Source of the DNA: Plasmopara viticola
Lineage: Eukaryota > Oomycota > Peronosporomycetes > Peronosporales > Peronosporaceae
Length of the DNA stretch: 64,000 nt
NCBI GenBank assembly: GCA_001695595.3
Contig: MBPM02000044.1
Coordinates: forward strand, 310,001-374,000
Direction of reading: 5' to 3'
Shown here: positions 10,201 through 20,646 of the stretch, one piece after another
Numbering within the stretch: the stretch's first letter is position 1
Layout: each line of letters opens with the position of its first letter
Position numbers and translations under genes: made by a program
Notes under the pieces: model-generated
Told to the model about the DNA's origin: nothing
The model's input: only the letters and a program-made list of their open reading frames with translations
Databases searched by the model: none

Positions 10201-10826
10201 AGTACGGACGCCATCCAAAATCCCCGGACAAAGTGATATTTTTTTTGTCGGGAGATGAACTTGGTCATCGAAGAACAAAATTGATCGCGCTGACCAGCGC
10301 GCTGTAACAGAGTCGCGGAGGAGGCGGATTGAAGTTGGCTGCTGAGGCGAGGCGAAGTCGTAGAAGAGGAGGAGTGTTTGTTCCTTAAAGGAAATTAAAT
10401 AGTAATATTACATAATAGAGCTCTTACGACTTGTTTTCTTGCTAAAGCCTAGCTAGTGGCTTTCAATCATCTACCGCTACCATCCTAAAACTATCATTCT
10501 TCTTTATTCCATCTGGCTTTTACAAATGCTTAATTTCTTTCAGACAATAAGGTCTCTTACTTTCCAATGATTACTGGACATCTAGAACTTTTTCTGGTTT
10601 GCAACTGTATAGTTGCCCACACATGCATAGTACTAATGCATGTGTACTTTGGGAATATTTTATTATATTGCATAAAAACCGTTACCGGCAAGACGGCCAG
10701 TGACGACGATTAGGTCACACGCGCTGAGATAGCAACGGCGTCAAAATTACATAAGTAGAATTGCGGGCGGTCAAATTAGCTTTGTTAGCTGGACCAGCAT
10801 AAATTTGTTGAATTGAGGACAGGGAA
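10201..10826. other. Intergenic
   Basis: Contains a purine-rich stretch near 10315-10370 (runs of gaggaggcg and agaagaggaggag), then AT-rich DNA. No gene recognised. Confidence 0.4.
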
Positions 10827-11643
10827 ATGCTTGGCACTGGAAAAGACAGTTTGTTCTTGCAGTCGATTTACCGGGAGGATTTGCACAGGTATGGCGTCCA
10901 GCCTTATCTTAGAGCTTTAGTATTTCAGTACTTAACGTCGGGTGCAGCCGTAGCGAAGTAGGGATGTCAAGTGTATAACTATCACCCATACTAGTTAGAG
11001 GGCTAACTTAAAGCGGCGCGACCAAACTCACACCAAAGCAATTGCTGCAATTTTGATTATTAAACAGTAATGCCTCCCGACCCGGATCTCGCAATGTTTT
11101 TTTCAGCCATACATTTCAAAAATAGTCCTGGGTGGGATAGAGGGGTATGCTTGTTTACCTCACGACATGCATTGCCAGCTGATGATGCTTCCAGTCTAGC
11201 TTGACTCACCACAAAGACTTTGTGCTGGGCGTGAAGAATTTTTGCAGGGATCAATGGAAAGTATTCTTTTGTCTGGATCCGAAGGGTAAAACGGTAATAT
11301 TGTTCGGTTTGTGGAAAACATTGCATCGAAAAATGCCCTCCGATTGTCTACAAACTCGTTAGTTGAGCACACGATTAGAGATTTATGTACAATACATAAG
11401 CAGAGACAAGCGCTTATGTATTCGGACAAGCTAAACGCACATTTCGACGCCCTCCCTTTCCTAACTACACGTACCATGTAAGATCACGCTTCTTTTAAAC
11501 TCACTCGAGTTAAATTAGCATATAATTTTTTGGGCAGAGTGTTTTGGCCGGAGCGGCTCGTAGATTTCTTTCACAAAACCGAAATTGCGCAATGGTTTTG
11601 TGCAGCCTATGTATTTGCTGAGGTTGCGATAGTAGAACGCTAA
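10827..11643 (+). CDS. Unrecognised multi-exon gene
   Basis: Exon-like pieces on the plus strand. An ATG at 10827 opens a 44-codon frame (SLFLQSIYREDLHRYGVQPY) to about 10961. A second block from about 11068 (ATG 11070) reads PPDPDLAMFFSAIHFKNSPG and ends at a GTATGC donor; a 55-base intron ending CTAG joins in phase to THHKDFVLGVKNFCRDQWKV and CLDPKGKTVILFGLWKTLHR. A later block (RDLCTIHKQRQALMYSDKLN) ends at a GTAAGA donor after 11476, with a 60-base intron ending GGGCAG before 11537, again in phase, to VFWPERLVDFFHKTEIAQWF and the stop TAA at 11641-11643. Between the second and third blocks (about 11347-11365) the frame must shift; removing a 17-base GT...AG stretch would do it. The family is unknown to me. 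Intact or recently broken cannot be decided. Confidence 0.45.
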
Positions 11644-13513
11644 GGCTAACGTTTAGGCAGCGAGGGTTGGGGGGGCTCACCGAACTAAGACCTGTTGGGC
11701 GGCATAGTATCTATGTAGCTCAGCTTTGCTCAAAAGAAAGAGGTATACCTTCGAGCTGCTGTCAAGCATATAATCATACATCGATGCTTGATCTGTGATG
11801 ATTACCGCCATTTGTCGCTTCCGTGTCTCTTGCGACAAGTGTGTGGAGGTTCATAAAGCCAACATTTCTTGTCCAATCAATCGTCGGGTATTCTATATGG
11901 CAGCAGCGTGTAATAAGCGCTAGTCGATATACTGGGTAAGAATATGTTTTGTTAAGTTCTTAACTTCTCAACACTGGATTAGGCAACCGTGAAGAGCTTT
12001 ATCAAGCTATGAACTGCTCTTGTCGACTTCTGGACTCCGGGTGATTACGGTCATCTCCACTGTCAAAGGAGTTAAGCGGTATGGTGAAACTCGACATACA
12101 CAAGAACTGGTCACTATCCCTGTTCGCATAGCGAAAGGAACAAAAGTCACTAGATTTAGAGTCCCGATCGATATAGGAGGGCATTGTCGCTACAAGTCTT
12201 GAGTGAACGACAGGTCATCCTCCGCTTTGTTCCTTACGAAGCTTGAGGGAGTCATAAGCGCTCCTTTTTGAATAGCAAAAGAGCTACTGGCTTACATTCT
12301 GAACAAGGTCAGCCAATGTGCTGAGGTAATGATTATTTAAACGACATAGGTGCGAAGCGATATTTGCGAGCGAAGCGCAGATAGGCATGTACGACACTAT
12401 GCGATACACACTATATATAGCTCTTGCCTCATAGTTTGAGCGCGAGGGCTTACTTACAGCCTAGTCATGAAAAGAAAGGCCCTACTGATGTAAGTGGAGT
12501 GGCACTTTGTATGCACGTATGATAAGCTGTAGGTCAAGGCATAGATGATGATATACAGATTATAAACGCGGAATGACATATGAAAACACTTGCCGTAGAT
12601 AGCGCATACGGTATCTTTGGCGCGGCATGATCAGTCTTCGGTTGCGACACAAATGTCCATGACTTATGAGCACAAGTTTTTGCTGGATGATAATAGAGGT
12701 CAATGTGCGATCGTGTCAACTCCAACACGACAAAATGCGTCTCTTCAAGACTCTCAATTTTTTTAAAGAGAAGACGGTGACGTTTAGTGCTCATCAGGTG
12801 GCGCAGGGCGTTTTGTCTATGACTGGGAAAGTTTGAATCTGACATGGTGCTAGTGCCAAACCGGGGTATAATGCAAGATCAAGATGCTACTTCTTTTCTA
12901 TTTCGCTGCTTGAACTATACAATATGTCTACAAAGAACCTTAGATAGGCTTATGAGACAAACAGGTTGAGCCTTATCAGAAATCATGCGACTTAGAAAGG
13001 GATCAACCTCTTATCACTACTGACTGAAGCTGGCCTAAACATTTAATTATGGAAAGTAAGCTGCAGAACATGGTATAATGCACAACGTACAGTACACTTA
13101 ACTTAGCCGGCGACTTTGTATGGAAAAGCGTGATGTCCGCGGCCAGCATGATGCTCAGAGTGCCACAAGGATTCTTGAGACCTGCGCTTTTTAATCGTCT
13201 TGTAACGCATTTTTTTCGGGCTCCCACAGGGCGTATGCATATAAGTATTTTAATGACGTTTTGTCCATTGTCGTATTGCTTACCTCTCAAATGCGGACAA
13301 TTTTGCGCTATGTAGACAAGTTTACCTTCGATGCGGACGGAATCGTTTTTTAAAACAAAGAGATTTCGGACAGACCATGTCAAAGGCATCACCATCGTGG
13401 ATTGACTAATTTTGTTTCACCATACCGATTTGAGATGATGGCTTGGCCTTGTCAGCTACCACAAATATCATGCAAAACGCGTGAATGTACCTTGATTATA
13501 TTCTGATCACTAT
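11644..13513. other. Gene-poor; two weak minus-strand exon candidates
   Basis: No recognisable gene. Two minus-strand frames starting with ATG have protein-like beginnings: 12845 leftwards (RLLFKKIESLEETHFVVLEL) and about 13391 leftwards (WSVRNLFVLKNDSVRIEGKL, then YIAQNCPHLR before a GTAAGC donor-like site near 13285). They could be exons of a small gene or chance; I could not join them. Confidence 0.25.
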
Positions 13514-13760
13514 TTGAAGGACAAAGACCGATTTTTGGACAACCGACATCAACAAACGTTTGGACAAGTTAAGGAAAGCCTATTACAGGTGCTAAATCTG
13601 GCTTTGTCGTATTCAAAACAAATGCTTTGTGTCGCCTTTGGCGCATATATTTTTGTCGTCGACACTGCACTGCTACAAATAGAAGCTGAGAGTCGACACC
13701 GATGGTAATCACGCTCGAATACTGGCAGCTCAAAGTCTTATGATAATGTATCACGTGCAC
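13514..13760 (+). mobile_element. Ty3/gypsy pol fossil (RT-RNase H junction)
   Basis: The frame reads QQTFGQVKESLLQVLNLALS then a degenerate DxS-type strand and VVDTALLQIEAESRHRW. This follows the gypsy pattern at the RT/RNase H junction (hQxAFxxLKxALtxaPvLalpd ... DASdyaiGavLxQ). The catalytic residues are not preserved and stops follow, so it is an old fragment, not an active element. Remaining pol regions and LTRs were not found. Confidence 0.45.
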
Positions 13761-15104
13761 GTAAGTTCGATAGTATTTATTCTTGCTAGTGCTTTAGAGA
13801 CCCGAGTGACTAATAGCTATTATCAATGCTTGGTTGCCTTTCATGATAAAAGCAATTGGTAAGTAGCAAGCCCACTACCGAACTTTCTAAGTGAACAGAG
13901 AGTCGATAAATACTCGCTAATGTAGTCGTGGACCAAGATCTGTTTAATAATATAACATTGATTAAATAAATTAGTGAGCATCTGCCTTTATCATAATTTT
14001 ACGCGATTGGCATACGATCATAACGCGCCCAAGCATAAATAACAATTTTGTGCAGCGTGGACTCCCCCGACCTTGAATAGGCAAATTGTGCTATGTTCGA
14101 CACGCATTAAGATTGCCAAGCTGACTTTAAAACTGTGTCACGATTTCGACTTTGCTGTTATCCAAAAGCTGTATTTACTTTACTTGGTTTACAAAGTTCG
14201 AGCTGTGCATTTCTATTTTAGCTGATCATTAAACAAATCGTTTAGTCATCGGACGTCAAAAGCGCGATGACTTGCTTGTTGTTGCCACTTGACAGAAGCA
14301 AGTCTAACATCCGCACCACCCATAGGCCATGCATAAAATGCTGCGATTTACTGCGCTTGAGCTTTTGCCTGCTACACGGTTCGTCAACAAGGACTAGCGC
14401 ATTTTTCAGGTGAATATACGAATTGCCACTCATTATCTTACGGTTACAACAATATGACGCAAAGCATTTCTGCACGCTAGGTGCATGAAAAAATGCATAC
14501 CCGCCTTTTCCGAGAAACATTTAATCGCTTCTGGTCATAAAACTAAACTATACCTAATCAGTTCAATTTAGGCCGAGGAAAGTTATTCATACGAACTACG
14601 CTTGTGTCATGCTCTTTTATTTACTTTACTAAATAGTGACATAATATCATCTATCTCACTTCATTGTATAAAGTGAGACGGTATGACATGAGCTGGGGTG
14701 TAGGTGTTGAGACTTTGTCCAAGGATATACGCTTTACACTGATCACTCGCCTGCGTGCACGCTTTGATTTCTTAAGACCAGAAATAGTAAACAGTTGTGT
14801 TTGGATCTTCCCGTACGCGTTAACTGGGCAAGGTGCCACCAGATTAGTCGGTTTAGAGCTGAGAATATTGTGTAGTGGTACATCACTTCTGGGTACGTGG
14901 TCCAGTTGCATCTCAGGATTTGTTCTTTGGTTACAAAAGAAAAGCCATTTTACCGTCATTTGTTAAAATTTTGGCCGAATCGCAATTAATTAATCTTTCG
15001 CTAGTACAAAAGCACTACAACACACAATAACTTCACTAGCATTTGCTTCTTCTTGCTGAAAGCAATTCCTCTCGCTCAATCTCTTCCAATAATGTAAATA
15101 AACC
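13761..15104. other. Gene-poor DNA
   Basis: AT-rich. Two minus-strand frames of about 92 and 102 codons (14520-14242 and 14959-14651) start with ATG but carry no motif I recognise. They are not called as genes. Confidence 0.35.
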
Positions 15105-15860
15105 TCACTGGGCAGGTGCTATCAGTGCTTCTAGAGTTGATGTTGCTTTTGCTTGATTATCGTGCTCCTCCCATGCGCTTTCACACTCACTGTCTGTACT
15201 GTGAGTGCTGCCAATCGAGCAATCGGAAAGGGAATGCACACGGGGTTTCGTGCGCTTGTGCACAATCCTAAACGTATTGTCCCGCTCGCTTATTAGCTGA
15301 CTGATGTGTTTTGCAATTGTTGCGACGCTACGCTCGTCATTTGTCACGGTCAGGTCCCACTCAAAAGATTCATAAAAAGCAAGCGTCTCCTCCATCCACT
15401 CGCGCTTGTGTTCATTGAGCCGCAATCGCTCAGGTTCAACTTCGAGACGCGCACAGATACGTCGCCACAGCAGCTCGCGCTCTACTCGAACATGCACTGT
15501 GTAAAATTGGACACTAGCAAAGTCCTGGACCTCTCGCACCTGCTCGCGAATGACAGGTTCCAAGAGGTGGCCGTTGGCCGAGTAAAGCACCGCACTAAAC
15601 GGCGAGCGGTCAGCAATCAAAACCTGCTTGCACCCGGGCTTTACGCTGTCCGTGAGCCGCAACACGCGCTCAAACCACGAGCAGACCCACGATGTCTCCA
15701 TGAGCAGCGATTGTGGGTGGAGCGAATAGGCCGCCATGTCCATGAACGCCTCCCCTAATATGTCGTAGCCTTGCGCCGCAAACTCCTCACAGAGCACTGT
15801 CTTTCCGCAGCCGTGACAGCCTTCCAGAGCGACCACAACCAGCTTTGACTCGGACTTCAT
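15105..15860 (-). CDS. P-loop nucleotide/nucleoside kinase-like protein
   Basis: A 251-residue single-exon protein with a clear ATG at 15860. Walker A is EGCHGCGKTVL at about residues 13-23, directly after the first hydrophobic strand (KLVVVALEG). The second landmark is LIADRSPFSAVLYS at about 81-94, where deoxynucleoside and thymidylate kinases carry their D/E-R-S motif. An Arg-rich helical stretch (RVERELLWRRICARLEV) resembles the lid region. The last 50 residues are polar, Ser/Thr-rich and probably disordered. The fold and phosphoryl transfer role are well supported; the substrate (thymidylate, deoxynucleoside or another small molecule) is not. It stands alone, with nearly 2 kb of non-coding DNA upstream. 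Confidence 0.75.
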   Translation of the reverse strand: MKSESKLVVVALEGCHGCGKTVLCEEFAAQGYDILGEAFMDMAAYSLHPQSLLMETSWVCSWFERVLRLTDSVKPGCKQVLIADRSPFSAVLYSANGHLLEPVIREQVREVQDFASVQFYTVHVRVERELLWRRICARLEVEPERLRLNEHKREWMEETLAFYESFEWDLTVTNDERSVATIAKHISQLISERDNTFRIVHKRTKPRVHSLSDCSIGSTHSTDSECESAWEEHDNQAKATSTLEALIAPAQ

Positions 15861-17792
15861 GGGAGATCGAACGGTTGTGGGAGCTGCGGTTTTGAGCTTA
15901 GCACCTAAAAAAGCGCGCTCAAATTATATGCCAAAGTATGACTTGCAAAGCCATTTTATCGAAATTCGCGCCAAAAATCTTGTCCGGCACAATACGATTA
16001 ATCCTGGCCGTTTGTCTCAAATTTGTGAACAAGATGCTGAAGTGGTAATTCGCGCCCGATATTGCGTAGCACAGGCGAAATTTGTCACAGAATTTTTGTA
16101 TACCTTTATACTCGCGATGTCGTCAGAGTGCAATTCCTCGCAACGCATTCTTTTTTTCCGGGAAAAAAAAATTTTCCGAAAAAAGTTATGCGCTGCGAAA
16201 TTGGCATGTCTTGCCTGGCCGCAATCCCTTCACAATTTGTCACAAGACTGAAAATTGAAAGATCCACGTCTGGTCTTATTACACTCTCGTATGAAGATTG
16301 CAATCACACTAAAACCCTTATTAGCGAGCCGGCCTCGCCATTTGTACAATCCGATACGCAGAATTAAAGAAGCGCCTCGTACTCTGCACCTCACGCCACA
16401 TTGATGGCAAACATCAACGTAATAATGATGAATATTCAGTCTTTTCTTGCTCAGTAGTTACAGCAGCGCAGTGTGATTAAAAGCCCACTTATGTGCTTGA
16501 TGGGAGGACCACGCCAATCCGAACGGACACCCATTGTAATTGATAAAGCACAAAAAGCTTCGTTTTTCACGCTTAAAATGTCGTTGCTTTTTGCTTTTGG
16601 TACGCGATTGGAAGTATAGCACCATTTGTTTACTGTGAAGCAGATGGATTTTAAGAGATATCTAGCCTTCTTCACTTGTTCACACTATAAACTAACACTT
16701 AACAGGAAAACCGATTTCGTGTGCAAGGCAGACAATGATAAGTTGGTTTTATCAGCAGTCGTTTTACGTGCCACAGTACAAAGAACTTGAATTTTGAAAA
16801 GATCTGGGCTTGTTGTCCACACGCCATCTGGTCACGCAGGCTTTTGTATGCATTAGCTAGCGTGTTACTTTAGCTACGCGGCGGCTCTTTATGTACTATC
16901 GTTGGTACCCGGGATGTGGACATTAAATTTTCAGCCCTAGCCCTGCAGGCTGCGCATCTTCACGCACGGTTGTAAAGCCAGCACAGAATATACAGCTCGC
17001 ATATAAACGGTTCAAGCACCAAGCTCGCTCTGAAGTAAGAATTGCTCAAATGACTGACTACGCGGCTGTCATATTGTGCACGCTCCATAAAAATCAGGTC
17101 CTACAACAAGCCCTTGAGTCTCCGTGTACGCCAGGTGCGGATAGCTTGTTATGCGTGTGTAAGCAATGCGAAGCTTATTCAAGATATTTAGAACTATCAG
17201 CTTCTATCAGATTTGAATAAAACCTCGCTAGTGTCTGGAGGAAGGCTTGCGAGACCTAACTGCTATCAAATATTATAGCCACGAATATCAACGTGCCCTT
17301 CAAAACGCTCCGTTTCCCTTGACAATGCTATTAGGGGCAATGACATCGTCACGACGGCTGTTTCTTCGGCCGATGCCACTATACCAACGCGCACGGAGGC
17401 AGAGATGACATTAACTAATTAAAGTGTTCGCGGTAGCTTGCGCCACCGGACAGCGTAACGCACACCGAACTCCTGACTCCGCTTTGTTGTTACACACCTT
17501 GAAACTACCCAATCAGCATACTTCCCTGCTTATACTATTATCTGCATGAAAGGGAGTGTACTGGAAAAACCAACACAATACGGGTGACAATAGACAAAGC
17601 TTAGGAGATTCACTACGCGTGTTGTCTTGGCACCTCGAGTGCCAGAAAGCAAAAAGAGCGAGAGAGTGAGGAACGAGAGCGTTTTGGGGCGCCGCTCGGG
17701 AAGAACAGCACCGTCACGACAGTTATCTGTTGTAGCCGCCACCTGTTCCATTTGACTCCCTCGCACTGGTTTCTCTTTTCGTCGAAAGACCT
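15861..17792. other. Long intergenic region between divergent genes
   Basis: Separates the minus-strand P-loop gene from the plus-strand kinase. It holds a palindromic A/T block near 16145-16190 (ttccgggaaaaaaaaattttccg). A GC-richer stretch near 17300-17420 gives a protein-like frame (NDIVTTAVSSADATIPTRTE) without start, splice sites or known motif, possibly a gene relic. Confidence 0.35.
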
Positions 17793-17799
17793 TCACTCT
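17793..17799 (+). promoter_or_regulatory. Oomycete initiator-like element
   Basis: TCACTCT matches the oomycete initiator consensus YCAYTYY and lies 37 bases before the kinase ATG, a usual distance for transcription starts in oomycetes. The short motif can occur by chance. Confidence 0.35.
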
Positions 17800-17836
17800 A
17801 GCTATTCCGCATTCGTCCGCAGTGTAGCAGTGAGCC

Positions 17837-20338
17837 ATGGCGCACATGCTAGAGGCACATCTACTGCTGCGTAATTCGTCAGGCACGAATCTCACGCAGG
17901 CAGCGCGCGTACACCGACGCAAGGCGAGCATCGGTGGCCCACCGTCGGGCGGCAGCACTGGCTCCGGTTCCCGGTCATCCTACTCCCGTGGTACAACCAA
18001 CAACAGCGGCACCACCCCAACAGCTTCACTTACGAGCAGTAAGGGTCGTAAACAGAAAGGCATCGATGCCATGTCCATGCCCAACCTCATCGACCTTAAA
18101 ACCATCACGGCCGAGGAAGTGGAGTGGGAAGGGTACCTCTACAAGCAGCGCAAGATTGTCAAGAGCTGGACGCCGCGTTATATTACGCTACAGAATCGTA
18201 CCATCTCGATCTACAAGACTAAGAATCACGCACTGGCCAAGGAACAGCATCGCGGTCGCTGGGTGATCAAGCAAATTCTGAATTCGCTACCGTCTGCGGG
18301 CTTTGGCGGCTCTAAACTCAAGCCTGAAGCGCTAGGATTTAGTTTTCTGGCCACTAATGGGAACCTAATCCACTTTGTGGCGGCCTCCGTCGTGGAAAGG
18401 TCCATGTGGATGCACATGATGCACCAGAGTCTGTCCCCTTCGCCACCAAAAGAGTCTTCGCAGCCGCAACATGGTCGGCACGTGCCTTCGACTCCGACTG
18501 CTCGCTCAGCCGAAGAGGTTGTATCGCTTGAATCGACAGTGACGACGCACATTGCCAAGAAATTTTTGGCTGATCTCGTGCACCTATTGGCGCAATCAGC
18601 TACGGATAAGGTCATTGAAAGTCTACCATCATATTTGCGTCAGTTGAGCAAAGACGTCGAGTTGCTGTTTGATCTCGAAACAAGCGAGACAGGGCAGCCG
18701 TCGTGTGTGTTCAAGGGCATTTACCATGGACGGGAAGGCTTCGTGCACTTTGCGGCTTTATACAAAAGCAAGTATTTGCTAGTTACGGATATAGATGAGG
18801 AGGCAGTGCACAAAGCCGATGACGATGACCATCATGCATTCGTGTACTTGGGTCATCGCCTTATCAATACCGTGTCTGGATCAACGACGGAAGGCAAGTT
18901 TGGACTGCAAATGACCTTTACTCCAGCACGTCGGATATCCCGTGTCGTACTGTCATTCCGTCAGCGCTGCTCGAAAGCTTTGAGAGTGCGTCGTGTAACG
19001 ACTAACCCTATGGTTGTGGCCGAACATCCGTCGTGCTTCCATCAGTACTGTCTCTCTAAACGCTCCTTGGCATTGTCGTTTTCGGACTTCGATGTCGTGG
19101 GGGTGCTTGGCCAAGGCGGATTTGGTACTGTGGTCCTTGTTCAGCGTCATTTGAATCCTGATGAATACTTTGCAATCAAGATTATTGACAAGCAGTCGGG
19201 CGCAGAGAGTGCACTGAAAGAACGACGCATTTTGTCAGGGGTTCGCCACCCTTTTTTGACTTGCTTGCGTTTTGCGTTTCAAACACAAACCAAGCTGTAC
19301 CTTGGTATGGATTACTACAAGGGTGGCAATCTGTACTTGCATATGCATTCTTCGAAAATGGACCCCAACGTATCGACGAGCAGTGGACGGCGTTTCACAG
19401 TCGAGCGTGCTCGGTTCTATGCGGCCGAACTCGCAATCGCGCTGTCGTATTTGCACGCGCACGGTATCATCTACCGTGATTTGAAGCCAGACAACATTAT
19501 GCTGGACAAGACGGGCAACATTCGTCTTGTAGACTTTGGTATTTCAAAGCAGCTTCGTTTAAAAGGAGAGCCAGGCAGCCACAACTACTCCCAGGCCGGA
19601 ACACTGGCCGGTTCTCCTGCTTACATTGCTCCTGAGCAGTTGCTCACGCAAAAGCCTCAGTATGGCATGGCAGCGGATTGGTGGAGCTACGGCGTTCTCT
19701 TGTACGAAATGTTGACGGGCAGCACTCCATTTTTTGACCCCAACGTCTCAGCTATGTACAAGAAAATACAAACTGCGGATGTAAAGTACGATAGGTACCC
19801 GCCGATTGACGACGATGCCATTGATTTGCTCAAGAAACTGCTCGTCCGTGATCCTGCGGAACGTATTAGTATGGATGGAGTTCGTAGCCACCCCTTTTTT
19901 GAGACGATTGACTGGGAGAAATTAGAGGCGAAGGAAGTGGAGCCGCCATTTATTCCACCGACGCGAGAGTTGATGCAAAATGTGCATGAACATTTTCGCA
20001 ACATGAACGTAGATGAAACAATTGGCGATGACCGCAAAGCTGTTAATGGAAAGAAGGCATTGACCATCGCCAATTCTAGTGACGAATCGCACTTTGATGA
20101 GTTCAGTTTTGCGTACGACACGACTCGTGATACTTTTGACAATCTGTTTATGGCCGATGAAGGATGGCTAGTGCGACAGCTACAAGAAGGCGCAGCCATG
20201 CGTGGTCGTCTCAACGCCACTGAATCCGATCCCGTGGCCGATGAGTTGGTTAGTGACGATGAGATCTCGCTCCCGGTTTTGCATGGTCGAGACAGCAGCG
20301 AAAGCGACGAACCAGAGGTCGAAGTTACGAACATTTAA
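17837..20338 (+). CDS. PH-domain AGC-family protein kinase
   Basis: An 833-residue single-exon protein. Order: a Ser/Gly/Thr-rich N-terminus; a PH domain at about 96-198 (WEGYLYKQRKIVKSWTPRYI, closing with the conserved Trp helix ERSMWMHMMH); a middle region; and a kinase domain at about 418-690. All catalytic elements are present: GQGGFG loop 425-430, Lys448 (AIK), YRDLKPDN with Asp548, DFG 566-568 and APE 598-600. The C-terminal tail carries an AGC hydrophobic motif FDEFSF at about 753-758. The PH domain suggests recruitment to phosphoinositide membranes, as in Akt-type kinases, and activation by phosphorylation of the loop and tail. PH-AGC kinases are numerous in oomycetes, so no orthologue is named. 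It converges on the Rb gene 308 bases away. Confidence 0.9.
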   Translation: MAHMLEAHLLLRNSSGTNLTQAARVHRRKASIGGPPSGGSTGSGSRSSYSRGTTNNSGTTPTASLTSSKGRKQKGIDAMSMPNLIDLKTITAEEVEWEGYLYKQRKIVKSWTPRYITLQNRTISIYKTKNHALAKEQHRGRWVIKQILNSLPSAGFGGSKLKPEALGFSFLATNGNLIHFVAASVVERSMWMHMMHQSLSPSPPKESSQPQHGRHVPSTPTARSAEEVVSLESTVTTHIAKKFLADLVHLLAQSATDKVIESLPSYLRQLSKDVELLFDLETSETGQPSCVFKGIYHGREGFVHFAALYKSKYLLVTDIDEEAVHKADDDDHHAFVYLGHRLINTVSGSTTEGKFGLQMTFTPARRISRVVLSFRQRCSKALRVRRVTTNPMVVAEHPSCFHQYCLSKRSLALSFSDFDVVGVLGQGGFGTVVLVQRHLNPDEYFAIKIIDKQSGAESALKERRILSGVRHPFLTCLRFAFQTQTKLYLGMDYYKGGNLYLHMHSSKMDPNVSTSSGRRFTVERARFYAAELAIALSYLHAHGIIYRDLKPDNIMLDKTGNIRLVDFGISKQLRLKGEPGSHNYSQAGTLAGSPAYIAPEQLLTQKPQYGMAADWWSYGVLLYEMLTGSTPFFDPNVSAMYKKIQTADVKYDRYPPIDDDAIDLLKKLLVRDPAERISMDGVRSHPFFETIDWEKLEAKEVEPPFIPPTRELMQNVHEHFRNMNVDETIGDDRKAVNGKKALTIANSSDESHFDEFSFAYDTTRDTFDNLFMADEGWLVRQLQEGAAMRGRLNATESDPVADELVSDDEISLPVLHGRDSSESDEPEVEVTNI

Positions 20339-20646
20339 GTAAAGCGTGGCCACTCTGGATTGGAGAGCTTTGAGATGCTAGCCTCTGATGTCGTTGGGCA
20401 CGAACGTTTAAGTTAACAAAACGGGTGACTGACAATATATACACTGTGGAGATGTTGGCAAAAAGGGTCACATTAAATGACAAGACGAATTTTGATTTTC
20501 AAGACATTGGTTTGGCCTCGGCTACAACACTGTACGCGTGACCTTTTTAAGCGTTTGGGCTTTGTAGATCTCCAGTAAGGAATAGCTTCTGCTCACCCCC
20601 TAGGCATATTTTTCATAATCTACAAGTACAATTAAGGGCATTTGAT
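20339..20646. other. Convergent 3' intergenic region
   Basis: 308 bases between the stop codons of the kinase (plus) and the Rb gene (minus). It presumably holds both 3' UTRs; no other structure seen. Confidence 0.5.
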
